Shown: positions 1-7,957, counted from the stretch's first letter. The stretch: DNA of 64,000 nucleotides from Bergeyella cardium (GCF_003614945.1 NZ_QYCZ01000001.1:762001-826000); one strand, 5' to 3'. Program-made: numbers and translations. The notes: a model not told the origin generated them from the sequence alone.

Positions 1-62
1 TCCTCACACTAAGCCTCTTTACTACCTATTTATTTTCACAAACCGAAAAAGATATTCTCAAT

Positions 63-389
63 ATGAAAAATAAAACCGATACTACGGCTTTAAAAAAGCT
101 TTCCGAAAACCTAAAAAAGAATAAAATGAGCAAGGAGGAGCTCCAGAGAAAGGCAAAAGAGCTCGGGATTCCCTATTCTGGAAATGCGAATGGGAGCTAT
201 TTTGAGCTTCAGGGGTTTGACCCAAATGGAATGCCTATTTATTACACCACGATGTCTGATGACCATTCCCCTTCCAATGATAGAATAGCCCCGCAATCCC
301 CTTCTAACCCTAAAAAGTCTAACCTAAATAACTGCAAAAAAGCCCTAAAAAAGAGCCGAAAGGCAAAAAAAAGCAGGCATAAGAATTAA
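63..389 (+). CDS. small Lys-rich protein resembling an orphan S8-protease prodomain
   Basis: The frame encodes 108 residues. The middle (about 28-65) has the pattern KAKELGIPYSG...FELQGFDPNGMPIYYTT, which resembles the region just before the catalytic domain in many flavobacterial secreted subtilisin-like (S8) proteases. No signal peptide precedes it and no Asp/His/Ser catalytic domain follows. The last 30 residues are a low-complexity Lys/Arg/Ser/Asn tail. A good terminator follows at once. It may be a remnant of a protease gene or a free-standing inhibitor-like prodomain. The S8 likeness is from memory of the family and was not tested by search. Confidence 0.5.
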   Translation: MKNKTDTTALKKLSENLKKNKMSKEELQRKAKELGIPYSGNANGSYFELQGFDPNGMPIYYTTMSDDHSPSNDRIAPQSPSNPKKSNLNNCKKALKKSRKAKKSRHKN

Positions 390-422
390 AAATTAGATTT
401 ATTTTATCAACTGATTTTCTCG

Positions 423-452
423 CCCTCTTAATAAAAGAGGGTTTTCTTATTT
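423..452 (+). terminator. rho-independent terminator
   Basis: The stem CCCTCTT/AAGAGGG has a short AT loop and is followed by TTTTCTTATTTC. It lies 34 bases after the stop of the small upstream gene. Confidence 0.75.
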
Positions 453-483
453 CTTATCGTTTGGAGCAAAAATGAAATAAGTA

Positions 484-614
484 CTCCCCACGCACCGTAG
501 CCGGTGATGCACTTAAAAATAATTGCTCCCCACGCCAGTGGGCTGTTGGGAAGAAAAATGAAAAAAAGGCCTCACCAGCTACGGTGTGCTCCCCACGCCA
601 GCGGGTCGGGAGGG
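484..614. repeat. hairpin-rich intergenic repeat cluster
   Basis: CTCCCCACGC occurs three times (near 484, 527 and 589). Two copies continue as CAGyGGG. CACCGTAGCCGGTG (493-506) is self-complementary, with a CACCG/CGGTG stem, and is also a 13/14 inverted match to CACCAGCTACGGTG (573-586). The stretch is much more GC-rich than other spacers here and has no credible reading frame. Its function is unknown. Confidence 0.55.
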
Positions 615-640
615 AAAATAAAATAATTGAGCAGATTAAT

Positions 641-648
641 TACCTTTG
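641..648 (+). promoter_or_regulatory. -7 box of the yciO-yaaA-prmC operon
   Basis: TACCTTTG matches the Bacteroidota -7 consensus TAnnTTTG. It ends four bases before the ATG at 653, so transcription would start at or next to the start codon. Confidence 0.6.
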
Positions 649-652
649 CACT

Positions 653-1264
653 ATGGCAAAAATCATTAAAATATACCCAGAAAACCCTCAGGAGCACTTG
701 ATAGATGAGGTCGTAAAGGCTTTGCAGCAGGGCAAGCTCATCATTTACCCATCGGATACGGTCTATGCCTTAGGCTGCAATATTTTTGATATCAAGGCGA
801 TGGAGAGATTGGCTCAAATCAAGAAAATAAAACTCGAAAAAGCCCATTTTTCCATTATTTGCAATAATCTGAGCCACCTTTCGGAGTTCACAAAACCCAT
901 AGATACCGCTACTTTCAGGTTTTTGAAAAGCCATATACCGGGCAACTTTACCTTTATCTTGGAGGCGAATAAAAGCCTCCCCCTAGCCTACAAAGGCAAG
1001 AAAACTATTGGGATTAGGGTGCCCGACCACCCCATACCGCAGCTTATCGTAGAGAAAATGGGCTATCCCATCGCCTCTACTTCTATCAAGGATGAAGATG
1101 AGGTGCTCGAATACTCCACAGACCCCGAGCTCATCGCTGAGAAATACGACCATCTTGTGGATATCGTGATAGACTCAGGCTTTGGCGGCAATATCGCCTC
1201 TACAATTGTCGATCTCACTTCCGGAAACCCCGAAATTATCCGACAAGGAAAAGGAATTCTCTAA
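653..1264 (+). CDS. yciO: YciO-type Sua5/YciO/YrdC family protein
   Basis: This 203-residue protein belongs to the family of threonylcarbamoyl-AMP synthases, which act in tRNA t6A formation. Its wording is closest to the YciO branch: YPSDTVYALGC (about 32-42), PGNFTFIL, KKTIGIRVP and a final IIRQGKG all align with E. coli YciO. The KxR motif of TsaC/Sua5 is replaced by KIK, as expected for YciO, whose physiological role is less certain. The ATG at 653 is preferred over an upstream in-frame ATG at 584, because that one precedes the promoter box and would run through the GC-rich repeats. It is first in an operon with yaaA (18-base gap) and prmC. Confidence 0.85.
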   Translation: MAKIIKIYPENPQEHLIDEVVKALQQGKLIIYPSDTVYALGCNIFDIKAMERLAQIKKIKLEKAHFSIICNNLSHLSEFTKPIDTATFRFLKSHIPGNFTFILEANKSLPLAYKGKKTIGIRVPDHPIPQLIVEKMGYPIASTSIKDEDEVLEYSTDPELIAEKYDHLVDIVIDSGFGGNIASTIVDLTSGNPEIIRQGKGIL

Positions 1265-1282
1265 TTTTTTAAACTATTTTTA

Positions 1283-2041
1283 ATGAAAATCATATCCTCA
1301 CCCGCCAAATTGATGAAGCTCAACGCTCATCAGAGCATACTTACGCCTACTACGCCCAGTTTCATAAAAGAAGCCGAGCTTATACAATCTCATTTGAGGG
1401 AGAAAAGCCCTAAATTTCTTTCCGAACTGATGGAAATCTCCCAAAAACTCGCCGATGAAAACTGGGAAAGAAACCAAAAATGGTCACCAGCTCCAGATTC
1501 TGAGCACAGCAGCTCTGCCCTCTACACCTTTACGGGAGAAGTCTATAAAGGCCTCGATGCAGATAGCCTCGCCCCACAAGCGGTGGAGTATTTACAGGAA
1601 AATTACAGGATTCTCTCTGGGCTTTATGGCTTGCTAAGACCCTCTGACCGCATAATGCTCTACCGCTTAGAAATGGGCAGGGCTTTCCAGTTTGAAGGCT
1701 ATAAAAACCTCTATGATTTCTGGTCCGAAAGGCTCACCCATCACTTCAATTCCGAGCTGGAAGAAGGCGAAGCTATCCTCAATTTAGCCAGTGCAGAGTA
1801 CAGCAAGGCACTAAACAGAAAGAATTTAAAAGGAAAATGGATAGACTTTGAATTTTATGAAATGAGCTCAGGAAAACCTAAAACCATCGTAGTCTATACC
1901 AAGCACGCCAGAGGGCTGATGATAAGATTCTGTGCCCAAAACCAACTAAAAACCTTAGAGGAAGTAAAGGCTTTTAACGATGGTGGCTATCTCTTAGATG
2001 ATGAGCGCTCAACCGATTCCAAACTCGTCTTTATAAGGTAG
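1283..2041 (+). CDS. yaaA: YaaA (DUF328) peroxide-stress protein
   Basis: The 252-residue protein starts with MKIISSPAKLM, the family signature. It keeps LSGLYGLLRPSDRIMLYRLEMG (about 112-133), NLASAEYSKAL and the C-terminal KHARGLMIRF block. In E. coli YaaA limits free iron and oxidative DNA damage during peroxide stress; the fold is linked to DNA binding. Length matches the family. The gene sits three bases upstream of prmC and is almost certainly cotranscribed with it. Confidence 0.93.
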   Translation: MKIISSPAKLMKLNAHQSILTPTTPSFIKEAELIQSHLREKSPKFLSELMEISQKLADENWERNQKWSPAPDSEHSSSALYTFTGEVYKGLDADSLAPQAVEYLQENYRILSGLYGLLRPSDRIMLYRLEMGRAFQFEGYKNLYDFWSERLTHHFNSELEEGEAILNLASAEYSKALNRKNLKGKWIDFEFYEMSSGKPKTIVVYTKHARGLMIRFCAQNQLKTLEEVKAFNDGGYLLDDERSTDSKLVFIR

Positions 2042-2044
2042 AAT

Positions 2045-2887
2045 ATGACGCTCAATAGCCTTAAAAATCGTTATCAAACCGAGCTTTTACCTTTTTATAC
2101 TCCCACCGAAAGCGCGTTTATCCTGTATCTTCTCGTAGAAAAGCTATTGCATTGGCAGAGGTACGAGCAGCGCCTCCATTCCGATGAAGAGCTCCCGCAA
2201 GAAATAGCTTCTCAGCTCAAAAACCACCTTGATGAGCTCAAAAATCACCGACCATATCAGTATGTTTTAGGTGAAACCCACTTCTTTGGGCTTAGATTCT
2301 TTGTAGAAGAAGGCGTCCTCATCCCTCGTCCTGAAACGGAAGAGCTCATAGAGCTCGCTTTAAAAAAGATAAAGGAAAAATTCGCCAGTCGCCCCCTTAG
2401 GATATTGGAAATAGGCACAGGAAGTGGGATTATCCCCATTAGTTTAAAGAAAAACCTCCCAAATGCAGAGATTTTCTCTATTGATATTTCTGAAAAAGCC
2501 TTGCAGATTGCTCAAAAAAATGCCCTTAGTAACGAGGTGGAAGTCCATTTTATTCAAACCGATTACCTCTCTACCGATTTTGCAGAAAAGTTTGATGTCA
2601 TCATCTCCAATCCGCCCTATATCGCCAAAGAAGAGGCAGCAGAAATCCTTCCTTCGGTTAAAAATTATGAGCCTCGGCTCGCTCTTTTCTCACCTACCGA
2701 AGACCCGCTCGTATTTTACAGGAAAATTGCCCAAGATGCTACTCAAATACTCAGTGAGGAGGGATTGATTTTTCTTGAAATAAACCAAAAACTCGGGCAG
2801 GAGACCCTCGAGCTTTTTCATCGGTTTAATGCTCATCTATTGTCTGATTTATCCAACAATCATCGCTTCATCATTGCGGAAAATTAG
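2045..2887 (+). CDS. prmC: PrmC (HemK), release-factor glutamine N5-methyltransferase
   Basis: This cytoplasmic enzyme methylates the Gln of the GGQ motif in release factors RF1 and RF2 using S-adenosylmethionine. The 280 residues have an N-terminal helical domain (about 1-85) with the family motif RPYQYVLGETHF (69-80) and IPRPETE (93-99). The SAM-binding EIGTGSG (122-128) and the catalytic NPPY (189-192) follow. Its stop TAG overlaps the stop of the convergent tatC gene, leaving no room for a terminator between them. Confidence 0.95.
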   Translation: MTLNSLKNRYQTELLPFYTPTESAFILYLLVEKLLHWQRYEQRLHSDEELPQEIASQLKNHLDELKNHRPYQYVLGETHFFGLRFFVEEGVLIPRPETEELIELALKKIKEKFASRPLRILEIGTGSGIIPISLKKNLPNAEIFSIDISEKALQIAQKNALSNEVEVHFIQTDYLSTDFAEKFDVIISNPPYIAKEEAAEILPSVKNYEPRLALFSPTEDPLVFYRKIAQDATQILSEEGLIFLEINQKLGQETLELFHRFNAHLLSDLSNNHRFIIAEN

Positions 2888-3699
2888 ACTCCTAACCCTC
2901 GTTTTTGTACCCGTTTATACACTCTTGCCGATAGCATTACGCTAAATTCATAGAGAATCAGCAGGGGGAAAGCCGCAGCCAGCATACTTAGCACATCAGC
3001 AGGGGTTACGATTGCCGCTACCGTCATTATGAGGACGATGGCGTGCCGTCTGTAAGTTCGCAGGAACATTGGGGTGAGGATTCCGATGTTGGTAAGGAAA
3101 TAAACGATAACAGGGAAGAGGAAAAGCACACCCATTCCGAGTACGACTTGGAGGAAGAGGGTAGTATAATCAGATAAATCGAACAGCTGCTCTATCGAGC
3201 CAGAGATTTTGAATAGCAATCCGAAATTAATCGCCAGTGGGAGGATTAAAAAATAGCCCGTAAGCACTCCAATGATGAATAATACCCAGATGAAATTAAT
3301 CATAAAGGCAGAATTTTTCTTCTCGTTTGGGTGCAGAGCAGGGCTTACAAACCGCCATATTTCCCAGACAATATACGGGAATGCGGCTACGATCCCACCA
3401 AAGATAGAAACCGCCATCATTACATTAAATTGCTGGAAAAGTTTCTTCTGCTGTACTCGGAATTCATCAGGCAGGTGGAAGCTATCGCTCCCCACAAGCT
3501 CGCGAGAGAGGTAGTTAATCAAACGAAAGGTAGGGAAGTCATTCTTCGTAGGGCCAAAGAATACATTATCCATCAGCCACTCTATATTAAAGCCTATGAT
3601 GATTGCCCCGATAACAATCGCTATAATACTGCGGATGAGATGCCCCCTCAGCTCGCCTATATGCCCCCAAAAAGACATTTCTTTCTCTGAACTCATCAA
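2884..3699 (-). CDS. tatC: Sec-independent protein translocase TatC
   Basis: TatC is the inner-membrane receptor of the twin-arginine export pathway for folded proteins. The 271 residues begin with SFWGHIGELRGHL, the conserved N-terminal segment that contacts the signal peptide. About six membrane segments follow, with FRVQQKKLFQQFNV in the first periplasmic loop and the SPALHPNEKK cytoplasmic loop typical of the family. The basic tail YKRVQKRG is cytoplasmic. No tatA or tatB lies in this window. The ATG at 3696 is an equally possible start. Confidence 0.95.
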   Translation of the reverse strand: MMSSEKEMSFWGHIGELRGHLIRSIIAIVIGAIIIGFNIEWLMDNVFFGPTKNDFPTFRLINYLSRELVGSDSFHLPDEFRVQQKKLFQQFNVMMAVSIFGGIVAAFPYIVWEIWRFVSPALHPNEKKNSAFMINFIWVLFIIGVLTGYFLILPLAINFGLLFKISGSIEQLFDLSDYTTLFLQVVLGMGVLFLFPVIVYFLTNIGILTPMFLRTYRRHAIVLIMTVAAIVTPADVLSMLAAAFPLLILYEFSVMLSARVYKRVQKRGLGV

Positions 3700-3748
3700 T
3701 TCTATTTTTAGATTTTGCGAAAATAATTATTTCTATTCATTTCCGCAT

Positions 3749-3782
3749 TAAAAAACTCAGTTTTTGAGGTCAAAACTGAGTT
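3749..3782 (-). terminator. terminator of fabI
   Basis: On the minus strand the stem CTCAGTTTT/AAAACTGAG is followed by a run of T. It lies between the fabI stop and the tatC start. Confidence 0.85.
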
Positions 3783-3817
3783 GGGATAAAGTATTTTTTA
3801 GAATTAAAGGGTTGAGA

Positions 3818-4633
3818 TTATTCTTCTCTTTCGCTGTATCTATCGACAATCTTTTGAGAAACGCCTGTATTGCTAAACCCACCATCGTGGAAGAGGTTTT
3901 GCATCGTTACTTTCCTCGTAAGGTCAGAGAACATCGCTATACAGTAGTTGGCGCACTCCTCTGCACTTGCATTTCCGAGTGGAGACATATCTTCTGCATA
4001 TCCGAAGAAGCCACCAAAGCCCTTAATACCACTGCCGGCAGTAGTCATCGTAGGGGATTGGGATATGGTATTCACCCTTACCTTTCGCTCTCCCCAATAG
4101 TATCCAAAACTCCTCGCAATGCTTTCAAGAAAAGATTTATTATCCGCCATATCGTTATAGTCAGGGAAGGTTCTCTGCGCTGCGATATAGGTCAGTGCGA
4201 GGATGGAGCCCCATTCATTCATACAATCTTTCTCGTAGGCTACTTTCATCACTTTGTGGAAGGAAACTGCAGATACATCCCAGCCTTTTTCTAGCCAGTC
4301 GTAGTTCAGTTCTGTGTATTTTTTCCCTTTTCTCACATTTACAGACATCCCGATGGAGTGGAGGATGAAATCTATCTTTCCAAACTTGGCAATAGCTGCA
4401 TCAAAGAGTTTTTCAAGGTCTTCTACTGAGGTAGCATCGGCTCCTATGACTTCTGCGCCTGTCTTTTCTGCCAATTCGTTCAGCTCTCCCATTCTCAGGG
4501 CTATTGGAGCATTAGACAATATAAACTCCGCTCCTTCTTCATAGCATTTTTCTGCTACTTTCCACGCGATAGACTGGTTGTTTAGCGCTCCGAAGATAAT
4601 TCCTTTTTTGCCTTTTAGTAAGTTATAAGCCAT
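3818..4633 (-). CDS. fabI: enoyl-ACP reductase FabI
   Basis: FabI performs the last reduction of each fatty-acid elongation cycle, using NADH on trans-2-enoyl-ACP. The 271-residue short-chain dehydrogenase has the FabI-type nucleotide site GIIFGALNNQSIAW (11-24), HSIGMS (92-97), Tyr149 and the Tyr159-x6-Lys166 pair that serve catalysis. The start MAYNLLKGKKG is chosen because longer in-frame starts lie beyond the promoter box. Fatty-acid synthesis inhibitors such as triclosan target this family; susceptibility cannot be read from sequence alone. Confidence 0.96.
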   Translation of the reverse strand: MAYNLLKGKKGIIFGALNNQSIAWKVAEKCYEEGAEFILSNAPIALRMGELNELAEKTGAEVIGADATSVEDLEKLFDAAIAKFGKIDFILHSIGMSVNVRKGKKYTELNYDWLEKGWDVSAVSFHKVMKVAYEKDCMNEWGSILALTYIAAQRTFPDYNDMADNKSFLESIARSFGYYWGERKVRVNTISQSPTMTTAGSGIKGFGGFFGYAEDMSPLGNASAEECANYCIAMFSDLTRKVTMQNLFHDGGFSNTGVSQKIVDRYSEREE

Positions 4634-4656
4634 TATTCTTAATTTTTTAATGGGAA

Positions 4657-4687
4657 CAAATGTAATGATTTTGAATGAGTGGAACAA
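4657..4687 (-). promoter_or_regulatory. fabI promoter
   Basis: On the minus strand TTG (4687-4685) and TACATTTG (4664-4657) are spaced by 20 bases. The -33 part lies inside the T-run of the terminator of the upstream protease gene. Confidence 0.65.
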
Positions 4688-4720
4688 AAAACAGCCAGAA
4701 ACTGATGTTAGCTTCTGGCG
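4684..4720 (-). terminator. terminator of the M48 protease gene
   Basis: On the minus strand GCCAGAA/TTCTGGC is followed by TGTTTTTTG. It starts shortly after the protease stop and overlaps the fabI promoter. Confidence 0.8.
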
Positions 4721-4726
4721 GGTTGT

Positions 4727-5530
4727 TTATTTCTTTTTTGTAGGGAGGGTAATCTCTCCTGGGTCATTCCAAAGTCCGTCTTTTTTCGCTTTTTTCTTCA
4801 CTGCTTCGGCTCTTTTTTCACTATCTGGGTGGGAGCTCATCATTTTTTGGAATGTAGTAGGCTTTTCTTTGGTGAGTAATGCAAATTTCTTAAATGCGGT
4901 ATAGGCACCCATTACATTATAGCCGTGTTTCTTCATAAATTCGTAGCTGTAATCATCGGCTTGAGATTCCTGCTTTCTTGAGTGTGAAGAGTCTAGCATT
5001 GCACTTGCTAAAGTACCGAGCTGGCTATCGTTGAGCTTCTGTACGGTACTGGATGCCATAGATGCAGCGTCTAATGCTGCTGCTTTCAGATAAGCGGACT
5101 TAATCGCATCTTTGGTATCTTCATTCTTCACATGCCCGATTTCGTGCCCGATAATCGCCAATAGTTCATCATCAGTCATAATATCCATCAATGAAGAGAA
5201 TACCCTCACGCTACCGTCTGCACACGCAAAAGCATTGATGTCGGTTACCAAATACACTTTGTAGTTCAGCGTAAGCCCGTCCTCGTTTTTGTGTTTTGCG
5301 AAGAGTTTGTTCAGCCTTTTGGTGTATGGGCTTTTTGCATTGGCTACTTTGTTGTGTTCATCCATCCAATCTACTGCTTCTTTGGAAAGTCTCTTTGCAT
5401 CTTCGTTGGAGAAGCTAAGAGCTTTTACACCTTTTGAAGCGGTGTTGATAACTTTGTCTAACTTGATTTGAGCATTTGAAAGTGTTACTGCTCCCATTGC
5501 AATTAATGCAGAAAATACTACTTTTTTCAT
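4727..5530 (-). CDS. M48-family zinc metalloprotease, exported
   Basis: The 267-residue protein starts with a cleavable signal peptide (1-20, ending SNAQ). The zinc motif HEIGH is at 129-133 within DDELLAIIGHEIGHVKNEDT. The third-ligand segment SRKQESQADDYSYEF follows about 60 residues later. Architecture and size match the LoiP/YggG-like periplasmic M48 peptidases, which take part in envelope protein quality control. The substrate is unknown. It is transcribed alone, with its own promoter and terminator. Confidence 0.9.
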   Translation of the reverse strand: MKKVVFSALIAMGAVTLSNAQIKLDKVINTASKGVKALSFSNEDAKRLSKEAVDWMDEHNKVANAKSPYTKRLNKLFAKHKNEDGLTLNYKVYLVTDINAFACADGSVRVFSSLMDIMTDDELLAIIGHEIGHVKNEDTKDAIKSAYLKAAALDAASMASSTVQKLNDSQLGTLASAMLDSSHSRKQESQADDYSYEFMKKHGYNVMGAYTAFKKFALLTKEKPTTFQKMMSSHPDSEKRAEAVKKKAKKDGLWNDPGEITLPTKKK

Positions 5531-5544
5531 CTTTTTTTTGCTTT

Positions 5545-5552
5545 CAAAGATA
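5545..5552 (-). promoter_or_regulatory. -7 box of the M48 protease gene
   Basis: TATCTTTG on the minus strand, with TTG 21 bases upstream (5576-5574). The ATG lies 14 bases downstream of the box. Confidence 0.6.
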
Positions 5553-5607
5553 AAGATTTCTTTATGATATGAGCAAAAAAAGTTGCGAATTTTTTATTTT
5601 CTCTCTG

Positions 5608-5615
5608 TATATTTG
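5608..5615 (+). promoter_or_regulatory. -7 box of the lipoprotein gene at 5634
   Basis: TATATTTG with TTG at 5583-5585. It forms a divergent promoter pair with the M48 protease gene. Confidence 0.6.
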
Positions 5616-5633
5616 CCCATTAATGATTAAGAA

Positions 5634-6395
5634 ATGATAATTTTTAGAGGAAATTTTTTAGTATTCTTGTTTTTATCTGGCTTGCTTTTTATTTCCTGTC
5701 AGAGTGATAAGAAATCAGAGGTAGATATTACAATCAGTATAATGAATGCTACTGCAAAGAAGCTCAATGACCCTACACTCAGCCTGCAAGAAGTGAAGAG
5801 GGTGGGCGAGAATGAGATTTTGATGCGCTTCCAATCTAAAATCAATGCCGATAAAGCCAATTCTGATGTGATGAGAGAATCACTCCTTAGCCTTGTAGGG
5901 AAAATCATCTGGTCTGATAAACAAAATATCAAAATGCTAAACGATGGCATTAATTTCAAGGTTGAAGTGAAAGATGATTCTGGTAAAGTCATTATCTCTG
6001 AACTCATAAATAAAGCCAATATCCAAAACGAGAGAACCAACCCAACCACCCAGAAACACAATGAGGTGAAGCAGATGCTCGAAGTCTTTAATAACAACCT
6101 CCCGATTGTAGATTCCGCCTCAGGAGTGAAGATTACCCAGATTTCCGTAGGTGTGCAGAACGACCTAATCTATACCGCGATAGTTCCCCACTCGATAAAA
6201 CAAGCCGTAAAAAGACCCGAAGCAAAGAGCATCATAAAAGAAGATATGTCTAAAAACTCAGCACTGAAAAAAATCCTCACCGATATGAAGCCCTACGATA
6301 TCTCCACCCTCAAATACCAGTACCGAGACGAGAACGGAGCCCTGCTACAAGAGGTAGAAATGACAGAGAGGGATTTTTCTTCGCAGCAGCCGTAG
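5634..6395 (+). CDS. hypothetical lipoprotein
   Basis: The 253-residue protein has a signal peptide ending in LLFISC, so Cys22 is the likely lipidated residue. The mature part starts with SDKK and is rich in Lys, Asp and Asn with no cysteine or recognisable catalytic motif. No family is recognised. It lies alone between the divergent M48 protease gene and hemN. It may be a periplasmic or outer-membrane-anchored protein. Confidence 0.75.
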   Translation: MIIFRGNFLVFLFLSGLLFISCQSDKKSEVDITISIMNATAKKLNDPTLSLQEVKRVGENEILMRFQSKINADKANSDVMRESLLSLVGKIIWSDKQNIKMLNDGINFKVEVKDDSGKVIISELINKANIQNERTNPTTQKHNEVKQMLEVFNNNLPIVDSASGVKITQISVGVQNDLIYTAIVPHSIKQAVKRPEAKSIIKEDMSKNSALKKILTDMKPYDISTLKYQYRDENGALLQEVEMTERDFSSQQP

Positions 6396-6462
6396 TATAG
6401 TGGATAATTTGAAAATTACTTTCCAATCAAATTTAAAAGTAGTCAGAGTTTTAGATTTTTTT

Positions 6463-6535
6463 TAAAACCTCCATAGTATTAAAAGTAATGAGATTTTTAT
6501 TTTATAGTAGCAGCCTTACGCTGTGGGAGGTTTTA
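6463..6535 (+). other. long inverted repeat before hemN
   Basis: TAAAACCTCC (6463-6472) and GGAGGTTTTA (6526-6535) are perfect 10-base complements. The loop contains a second small hairpin, CAGC/GCTG (6511-6523), next to the right arm. T-rich sequence follows. It may end transcription of the upstream lipoprotein gene or be an upstream structure of the hemN promoter, whose -7 box starts eight bases later. Confidence 0.45.
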
Positions 6536-6542
6536 ATTTTAG

Positions 6543-6550
6543 TACTTTTG
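6543..6550 (+). promoter_or_regulatory. -7 box of hemN
   Basis: TACTTTTG ends four bases before the hemN ATG, suggesting a leaderless mRNA. Confidence 0.6.
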
Positions 6551-6554
6551 CCGG

Positions 6555-7913
6555 ATGAATTCGCTAATAGATAAGTATAATATACCTGGACCCAGATATA
6601 CTTCTTATCCTACGGTTCCGTTTTGGGACGAGGGGGGCTTCTCGCCAGAGAAATGGAAGGAATCTGTGGTTCATTCCTTTAATGAAACTAATGACTCGGA
6701 GGGGATTTCCCTCTATATACACCTCCCTTTTTGCGAGGTTCTCTGCACTTTCTGCGCCTGCCACAAACGGATTACGAAAAGGCATTCGGTGGAGGAGCCC
6801 TACATAGACACTGTGCTTAGAGAATGGGCGCTTTACCTTGAATTATTCACCAAAAAACCTAAAATCAAGGAGCTTCACCTTGGAGGGGGGACGCCGACTT
6901 TCTTCTCGCCAGAAAACCTGAGGAGATTACTGGAGGGGATTTTTGAGCAGTCGGAAATCGCCGGAAATCCAGAGTTCAGCTTTGAAGGCCACCCGAATAA
7001 TACCACCAAAGAACACCTGCAAACGCTCTATGATTTGGGATTTAGGCGGTGCAGCTTCGGGGTGCAGGACTATGATTTGAAGGTTCAGAAAGCCATCAAC
7101 AGGATACAGCCCTTTGCTAATGTTCAGAAGGTTACCGAATGGGCTCGGGAGGTGGGCTACCTGAGTATTTCCCACGATTTGGTCTTTGGGCTGCCTTTCC
7201 AGACTTGGGAGTCTATGAACGATACGATAAGGCAAACAATGGCGCTGAAACCCGATAGGCTGGCATTCTACTCGTATGCCCATGTACCTTGGATAAAGGG
7301 AGTAGGGCAGAGGGGCTTTGATGAAAATGACCTACCGAGCGGCGAAGAGAAACGGAAACTCTACGAAAATGGGAAGAAACTCCTCGAGCAGCTTGGCTAT
7401 AAGGAAGTGGGGATGGATCACTTCTCTTTGGAGAGCGATGACCTCTATCAATCAATGCTCACGGGGAAGATACACCGTAATTTTATGGGCTATTCATCGA
7501 GCAGAACCCAGCTGATGATCGGTTTGGGGATGAGTGCAATATCAGACTCGTGGTATGCTTTTGCTCAGAATGATAAATCGGTAGAAAGCTATCAAGAGCA
7601 GGTAGGGGAGGGGATCATCCCCGTATTCCGAGGGCATATCCTCACCGAAGAAGACCTTATCATACGGAAGCATATCCTGAACCTGATGTGTACATTAGAA
7701 ACCTCTTGGGATGAGGATAGCCACCTCCCCGAGCTCGACAATGCGATGGAAAGATTGCAAGAAATGCAGAGCGATGGGCTGGTAGAGCTGAGCCGAAACC
7801 GCATCAGAATAACCGAAAAAGGCAGAGCATTTACCCGAAATGTAGCAATGGCTTTTGACCTGAGAATGTTGCGCAACCAGCCCGAAACCCGAATATTTTC
7901 TATGACGGTATAG
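6555..7913 (+). CDS. hemN: oxygen-independent coproporphyrinogen III oxidase HemN
   Basis: HemN is a cytoplasmic radical-SAM enzyme that decarboxylates coproporphyrinogen III to protoporphyrinogen IX without oxygen in haem synthesis. The 452 residues contain YIHLPFCEVLCTFCAC with the 4Fe-4S cysteines C60, C64 and C67 (CxxxCxxC). LHLGGGTPTFFSP, RCSFGVQDYDLKVQKAINRIQP and the C-terminal HemN domain follow. The N-terminal YNIPGPRYTSYPT is typical of true HemN rather than the HemW chaperone. Length agrees with E. coli HemN. Confidence 0.96.
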   Translation: MNSLIDKYNIPGPRYTSYPTVPFWDEGGFSPEKWKESVVHSFNETNDSEGISLYIHLPFCEVLCTFCACHKRITKRHSVEEPYIDTVLREWALYLELFTKKPKIKELHLGGGTPTFFSPENLRRLLEGIFEQSEIAGNPEFSFEGHPNNTTKEHLQTLYDLGFRRCSFGVQDYDLKVQKAINRIQPFANVQKVTEWAREVGYLSISHDLVFGLPFQTWESMNDTIRQTMALKPDRLAFYSYAHVPWIKGVGQRGFDENDLPSGEEKRKLYENGKKLLEQLGYKEVGMDHFSLESDDLYQSMLTGKIHRNFMGYSSSRTQLMIGLGMSAISDSWYAFAQNDKSVESYQEQVGEGIIPVFRGHILTEEDLIIRKHILNLMCTLETSWDEDSHLPELDNAMERLQEMQSDGLVELSRNRIRITEKGRAFTRNVAMAFDLRMLRNQPETRIFSMTV

Positions 7914-7949
7914 CCCGAGTATCCCATTAGCAGATTTTCATAAATACAT

Positions 7950-7957
7950 TATATTTG
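7950..7957 (+). promoter_or_regulatory. -7 box of the polyprenyl synthase gene
   Basis: TATATTTG, followed immediately by a small hairpin GGGGttttattCCCC that would sit at the 5' end of the mRNA and could protect it. Confidence 0.55.

Noticed and set aside
584-652. Upstream in-frame start for the YciO-like protein
   Set aside because: The added residues come from the GC-rich repeat and precede the -7 box. The family start is at 653.
3764-4294. Long open frame opposite fabI (about 176 codons)
   Set aside because: It is fully antisense to a clear fabI gene and its translation is Cys/His/Arg-rich without family resemblance. It is a shadow frame.
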